Source: Chelydra serpentina
Lineage: Eukaryota; Chordata; Testudines; Chelydridae
Assembly (NCBI GenBank): GCA_037349315.1
Contig: JBAIAC010000129.1
Span: 434,001 to 498,000 of the forward strand
DNA length: 64,000 bases
Reading direction: 5' to 3'
Shown here in pieces: positions 59,755-64,000 of this stretch. Below the pieces are notes generated by a model. The model did not search any database. It worked only from the letters and a program-made list of their open reading frames with translations, and was not told where the DNA came from. Position 1 is the stretch's first letter. Each line of letters begins with the position of its first letter. The translations under genes were made by a program, and so were the position numbers.

Positions 59755-60491
59755 GCACTCCATCAGTTGTATTACGACCCAAATATTGAGAACAAGAACC
59801 TGGCTCAGAAATGGCTGATGCAGGCACAGGTCTCGCCCCAGGCGTGGCACTTCAGCTGGCTCCTCCTCAATCTGGACAAGGTGCCGGAGATCCAGTACTT
59901 TGGGGCCAGCGCCCTCCACATCAAGATCTCCCGCTACTGGAACGACATCCCTGCCGACCAGTACGAGAGCCTCAAGTCGCAACTCTTCAGCCAGATCACC
60001 CGCTTTGCCAGTGGCTCCAAGATAGTGCTTACCCGGCTCTGTGTGGCGCTGGCCTCGCTGGCACTCAGCATGATGCCCGAGGCCTGGCCCTGTGCTGTGG
60101 CGGACATGGTGCGCATGTTCCAGGCGGAGGACTCCAATGTGGACGGACGGGCACGCTGCCTGGCACTCCTGGAACTGCTGACAGTGCTGCCTGAGGAGTT
60201 CCAGACCAGCCGCCTGCCTCAGTACCGCAAGGGGCAGGTGCGCAGCGTGCTGGCCCAGGAGTGCGGCTCTGTCTTCCCTTTGCTGGAGCAGCTGCTGCAG
60301 CAGCAGGACTCCCCGGGTTTCATCAAGCAGAAGGTGCTGAAGTGTTTCTCCAGCTGGGTGCAGCTGGAGATCCCGCTAATGGACTGCGAGAACCTGATCC
60401 AGGCAGCCTTCACCTCCCTGCAGGACCCGGAGCTCTTCGACACGGCTGTGGAGGCCATCGTCAATGCCATTTCCCAACCAGATGCCCAGAG
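59755..60491 (+). CDS. IPO13: IPO13 coding exon 2 (importin-13, residues 22-266)
   Basis: After CTCTTCCAG the frame runs ALHQLYYDPNIENKNLAQKW to NAISQPDAQ and ends two bases into an arginine codon at AG|GTAAGA. All 245 residues align with human importin-13 with no gap, at high identity (for example RFASGSKIVLTRLCVALASL). Importin-13 is a karyopherin-beta built of HEAT repeats. It binds RanGTP through its N-terminal part, imports UBC9 and the MAGOH-RBM8A pair, and exports eIF1A. This exon carries the N-terminal importin-beta domain (about residues 45-110, starting near AQKWLMQAQ) and the start of the exportin-1-like region. The remaining roughly 700 residues lie beyond the window. The reading frame is intact and no paralog in the family fits as well. 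Confidence 0.96.
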
Positions 60492-61648
60492 GTAAGAGCG
60501 GCATTCCCCGCTCCCTGCTCGGGCCGGGCCGTTCGAGCCTGTTTGCCTGCAGTGATGGCTGGTCCCCTTGGGTGTGAGAGTGAAGGGGAAGCCTGGGGAT
60601 TCTGGCTTGCTGAGCTGGCTGCAGGCGGAGGCATGATGGCGATGGCACAGGCGGGCATAGGAGCCTGGGGGAGGGGAAGAGAAGCCCCGGCCTTGAGGGT
60701 TTCAATGCGGTGCTAGTCTGTCTTGGTGACTTCTTCCTCTGCCTTACCCACAGGCCCGGAGGTCAGGGCTGCCAGCTCTCCACATACATGTTACTGCTCC
60801 TGTCCGTCCCACTGCAGGCTCCCTAGACGCCCCCACGCTGAGCTGGCTCAGGCTGGAGAAGGCGGACATGCTTAGCCATTTAGTCTCCCTAGTGACTGGA
60901 GAGCAGGGCCTTGAACGCCATGGGTGCTGTTCAGAAGCCCCTTGCCACTGACCCATGAGCTCGTCCACAGACTCCTGCTTTGACAGACGCTCTGTCTGGG
61001 GCTGTCTCTGAGGGGCAGCAGCTGCCAGCTCTCAGCTCTTTGAAGAGCCCTCAGGAAGTAGATGCTACGCAGCTCTGCCCTTCTCCCGCAGATAGGGTTT
61101 CCTGTTGTCTCCGTGTCTGAGGAATGAAACAGCTGGCTCAGTCCAGGGAGAGCTCCGCTCGGCTGCACTACAGACACTGGGCAGCCATTTCATGTAGGCT
61201 TGTCTCCTCTCCCTGCGTCCCTAGCTGCTTTGTACGTCCAAGGTGTGTCGATTCCCCTTTGATCTTGGCTGCGACTCTCCCTGGAGAGCAGAGCCGTGAG
61301 ATGGTGAGGGCTAGGGGAGAGGCCCCCTCGGACTACGGCTCCAGCACCGAGCCCCTATTTAGGCCGTATCTGAGCAGCAGCCATCCTCCAGGCCGTGGCA
61401 CCGATGCTCAGAAAATGGAGAGTACGTGGGTCTCATCGGTCACGTTCCCGCTTCACTGCTTAGCACCTCTCCCCATTTTCCCTGGGAGGAGAAGGGCTGA
61501 ATTGGGGAGCTAGGTGCAGCTGTGCATCAAACCATGTCTCTTCCACGGGAGTCTGAATAACTGCCGGGATTCCCAGCGTTGGGGCGTGCGCTGATTCCAG
61601 GGCAGAGGTTGCTGAAGTCTAGGCCAAGGTTCACAGGGTCTTCTAAGA

Positions 61649-61820
61649 CAGTGCTACTCAAAGTGGTGGTCTGGTCCGCGAGCCATCGGCTGCCGGTCCG
61701 CGGCGAGTTTCCAGGAAGGAAGGAAAGAATAGGCTAATGGCACAAATATGGTACCGGTCCCTGGCACATTGGGGAAAAAAAATTGCCAGTCTGCCACATC
61801 AGATAATTTGAGAAGCACTG
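61649..61820. mobile_element. Non-autonomous hAT element (172 bp)
   Basis: The ends CAGTGCTACTCAAA and TTTGAGAAGCACTG are inverted repeats with one mismatch. The flanks TTCTAAGA (61641-61648) and CTCTAAGA (61821-61828) match at 7 of 8 bases. The CAGTG..CTCAA terminus and 8-bp duplication are typical of the hAT superfamily (Charlie-like). There is no coding capacity. Confidence 0.9.
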
Positions 61821-61853
61821 CTCTAAGACACAGGTGCTGCTTCTGGAGACTAA

Positions 61854-62102
61854 GGGCTGGTCTACACTAACCTAATAACGTAGCTGAAGTCGAAGTCTCT
61901 TAGTTCGAACTTACCTGTGGTCCACACGCAGCGCGCAGGCTCCCCCGTCGACAGCGCTTACTCCTCGCGGCGAGCTGGATTACCAGCGTCGACGGGGGAG
62001 CACTTCCTGGTTCGATTTATCGTGTCTAGACAAGACGTGATAAATCGAACCCAGAAGATCGATCCGTCGCCTCCGATCCAGCCGGTAAGTGTAGACTAGC
62101 CC
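61854..62102. mobile_element. PIF/Harbinger-like MITE (249 bp)
   Basis: The ends GGGCTGGTCTACACT (61854-61868) and AGTGTAGACTAGCCC (62088-62102) are inverted repeats with one mismatch, and TAA flanks both sides (61851-61853, 62103-62105). A TWA duplication and GGG termini suggest PIF/Harbinger. The interior contains a CpG-rich inverted repeat (CCCCCGTCGACAGCG and CAGCGTCGACGGGGG) and a second pair around TTCGATTTATC and GATAAATCGAA. Confidence 0.85.
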
Positions 62103-62644
62103 TAAGGGTCCCAACATGCGTTGTAGCCCGGTTGTTTGGATGGTGATGGAGCGTTGCTTCCTGGGAGCTGTAGTCTCCTGTACCAGCACTAAATGAGAAT
62201 GGGCCCAATCTACTCCAGGCAAGCTCAGACACTGTGGTGATGGGTGTGATGTGAAAAACTAGAGAAGCTGCTGCCATGTTCAGTTCTGTTAATTACCCCA
62301 GACCATCTCCCTCTTTCCCAGGGCCCCAGCTGACTTGCTGACCCTGTGTGCCCTCCTTCCATCCTGCCTGTCCCCAGAAACAGCATCAGGCATTGTTGGG
62401 GAGGGGAAGCCCTGGATACCAGCTAGCATCCTGTGACTTACGATAGCTTCTCCTGGAGTGACTCCTCCAGCCCTTACCCTGCCCATCTCATGAGCCTGTG
62501 GCAGGTGCTTTGGGATGACCTTACAGCTGGGCTTTGGGCGTGAATTTGGGGCTGGTGAGAGGTGGATTGCCAGGCTAGGGAGCCACAAGGAGAGCCTTGC
62601 CAGGGACACGGGTACCTGGAGGGGGTTTCTAGCACCCACTACAG

Positions 62645-62850
62645 GCCCTCACAGCACTTCATAAACCAGTCCTCCCCAGCTCGTGATGGAGCGCTGTGTT
62701 CTCCCCACCTCACAGATGGGGAGGCCACACGCCACAGGAGCCAAGTGGCTGCCCAGTGGCACATGGGAATTGGCTTCAAGGCTGGGACTAGAACGCAGGA
62801 GTTCCTGGTTCCCAGCCTCATACTCGGTCCGCTGGACTCTGCACTCTGAC
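62645..62850 (+). repeat. MIR-like SINE fragment
   Basis: 'ccccacctcacagatggggaggcc' then 'aagtggctgcccagtggcacatggg', 'ggctgggactagaacgcaggagttcctggttccca' follows the order of a MIR-type SINE from the middle to the 3' end. Confidence 0.55.
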
Positions 62851-63359
62851 CTGTCCCCCTGGAGCAGGCAGGGACTCTAATCCCCTCTCCCATGGTGTGC
62901 AGGGATGAGATACCCAGGCTCTGACCACACTGAATGTGTGTTATCACTTGTGAATGTGTAAAGCCCCTTGCACTGAACACTGGAACGAGCGCAAACCTGA
63001 CCGTCCTGTTCAGCGTGCATCGTTCTGCGGCGGCAGGAAAACAGAGCCCGGACTCGGTGCCAGGCACTGCGCAGCACACATCTCCACCGGGAGGGGATCC
63101 CGCCAGAGGGGCAACCTGAGGCACAAGGCCTTGCTTTGAGACATAGTTCTGAGCCGGCAGCTGCTCAGGAGAGGGATGGTCTTTCACTCTTTACAGCGTG
63201 CTGAGTGCGCACTCTGAGCCCTCAGTAAGGTGTGATCATGAACGGTGGGGGGCTGATCCTGGTGCGACAGCAGTAAATATAAACCGGGGAGGTGTCAGTG
63301 CTGCTAATACAGCACCTCATGCCGTCCGTCAGCCGACAGACATCGGTCTGAGCTGTCCC

Positions 63360-63425
63360 TCGTGGTCAGTGTTATCCCTGCTCTGTAGATAAGGAGCTGA
63401 AGTGCTGAGGTGGTGATGTGACCAT
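63360..63425 (+). repeat. Short MIR-like fragment
   Basis: 'gttatccctgctctgtagataaggagctgaagtgctgaggtggtgatgtgacc' resembles the central MIR segment. It is short and diverged. Confidence 0.35.
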
Positions 63426-64000
63426 GGTGATGGTAGCAAAGGACCCACCCCACCAGGACATGCTGAAGTGGCAGGTCCCAACATTGGGGCTGGATGGCGG
63501 GACTCCGCTCCCCTTCTCTCAGCCCGCGGTTTCCGTCTGTCTGGCCTGCCAGGATGCGTGAACCTGGGGCCTGAGTGCTTCTCCTTGGTGATGGCGGGTG
63601 TTGGGTCTGAGTTGCTGCTGCTGACACTTGCTCCTGTCTGTGCAGAGTAGCAGGTGCTCTCCCCATGTAGGTCCGTGGACCCTTGACAGTAGCCTCGGTG
63701 CATTACTGTTTGTCTCGATCCAGCAGCCACTTTCCTCTGCTCACTTTAAGCTGCTGCCCTGCCCCTCCCCCTGTCCTGGTTCTTTTATCATGCTGGTCGC
63801 TCTTGTGGCCTGAGGGGCACTGAGATCCATCAGCTCCCTGCCTGGGATTCACAGCCGCCTCCCTGCTGCCCTGAGTTTTATAGAACCAGAGCAGGCTAGT
63901 GGATGTCTGCTCCTTCAGGGTATGCCTATGCTGCAATTAGACACCTGCGGCTGGCCTGTGCCAGCGGGCTTGGGCCAAGGGGATGTTTAATTGTGGTGTG

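Larger units (their letters stand above)
60492..64000 (+). other. IPO13: IPO13 intron 2 (5' part)
   Basis: Begins with donor GTAAGA. The next expected peptide (starting YVNTLL in human) was not found in any frame, so the window ends within this intron. It carries a hAT element, a Harbinger-like element and MIR-like fragments; other stretches hold nothing recognised. Confidence 0.8.

Overview
The window is vertebrate nuclear DNA from a reptile, most likely a turtle. The evidence is a set of interspersed repeats: decayed CR1 LINEs, a DIRS-like tyrosine-recombinase retroelement, several short hAT and Harbinger-type elements, MIR-like SINEs and one retroelement copy with a 12-bp target duplication. 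A crocodilian cannot be excluded without a repeat-library search. Genes are intron-split with vertebrate splice sites and a polyadenylation signal; there is nothing bacterial or viral in organisation.

Three protein-coding genes are supported, all on the + strand and in the order ST3GAL3 - ARTN - IPO13, which is also the order on human chromosome 1p34. The window opens in the last intron of ST3GAL3, and its terminal coding exon is 2669-2758. ARTN is complete: three coding exons between 39927 and 41448 encode a 225-residue artemin precursor, followed by a 3' UTR with an AU-rich element and an AATAAA at 43110. IPO13 begins with coding exon 1 at 45685-45747 behind a CpG-rich promoter carrying a ZNF143-type ACTACAATTCCC motif. 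A 14-kb first intron leads to the large exon 2 (59755-60491), and the window ends inside intron 2.

Layout: 1-2668 ST3GAL3 intron; 2669-about 3650 ST3GAL3 end; 3650-29200 repeat-bearing intergenic DNA (hAT element 7039-7465, DIRS relic 9175-11755, CA repeat near 13.1 kb, CR1 pieces at 14.9 and 22.9-24.5 kb, small inverted-repeat element at 19.0 kb). From 26.5 to 34.9 kb there is a run of GC-rich minisatellites that surrounds a CpG island (29.2-30.0 kb) with candidate non-coding ARTN exons. 38.4 kb is a second hAT element; 39.9-43.1 kb is ARTN; 44.1-45.05 kb is a 40-bp minisatellite abutting the IPO13 promoter; 45.75-46.16 kb is a C-rich array at the start of IPO13 intron 1; 48-64 kb is intronic DNA with CR1, MIR-like and DNA-transposon insertions.

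The three genes do not form a pathway: a Golgi sialyltransferase, a secreted GDNF-family ligand and a nuclear transport receptor are linked only by ancient synteny. The most unusual content is structural: a 45-bp minisatellite with higher-order organisation, other arrays clustered at two promoters, and a perfect 107-bp-arm palindrome in IPO13 intron 1 that looks like a twin-primed retrotransposition product. I found no new multi-gene system.
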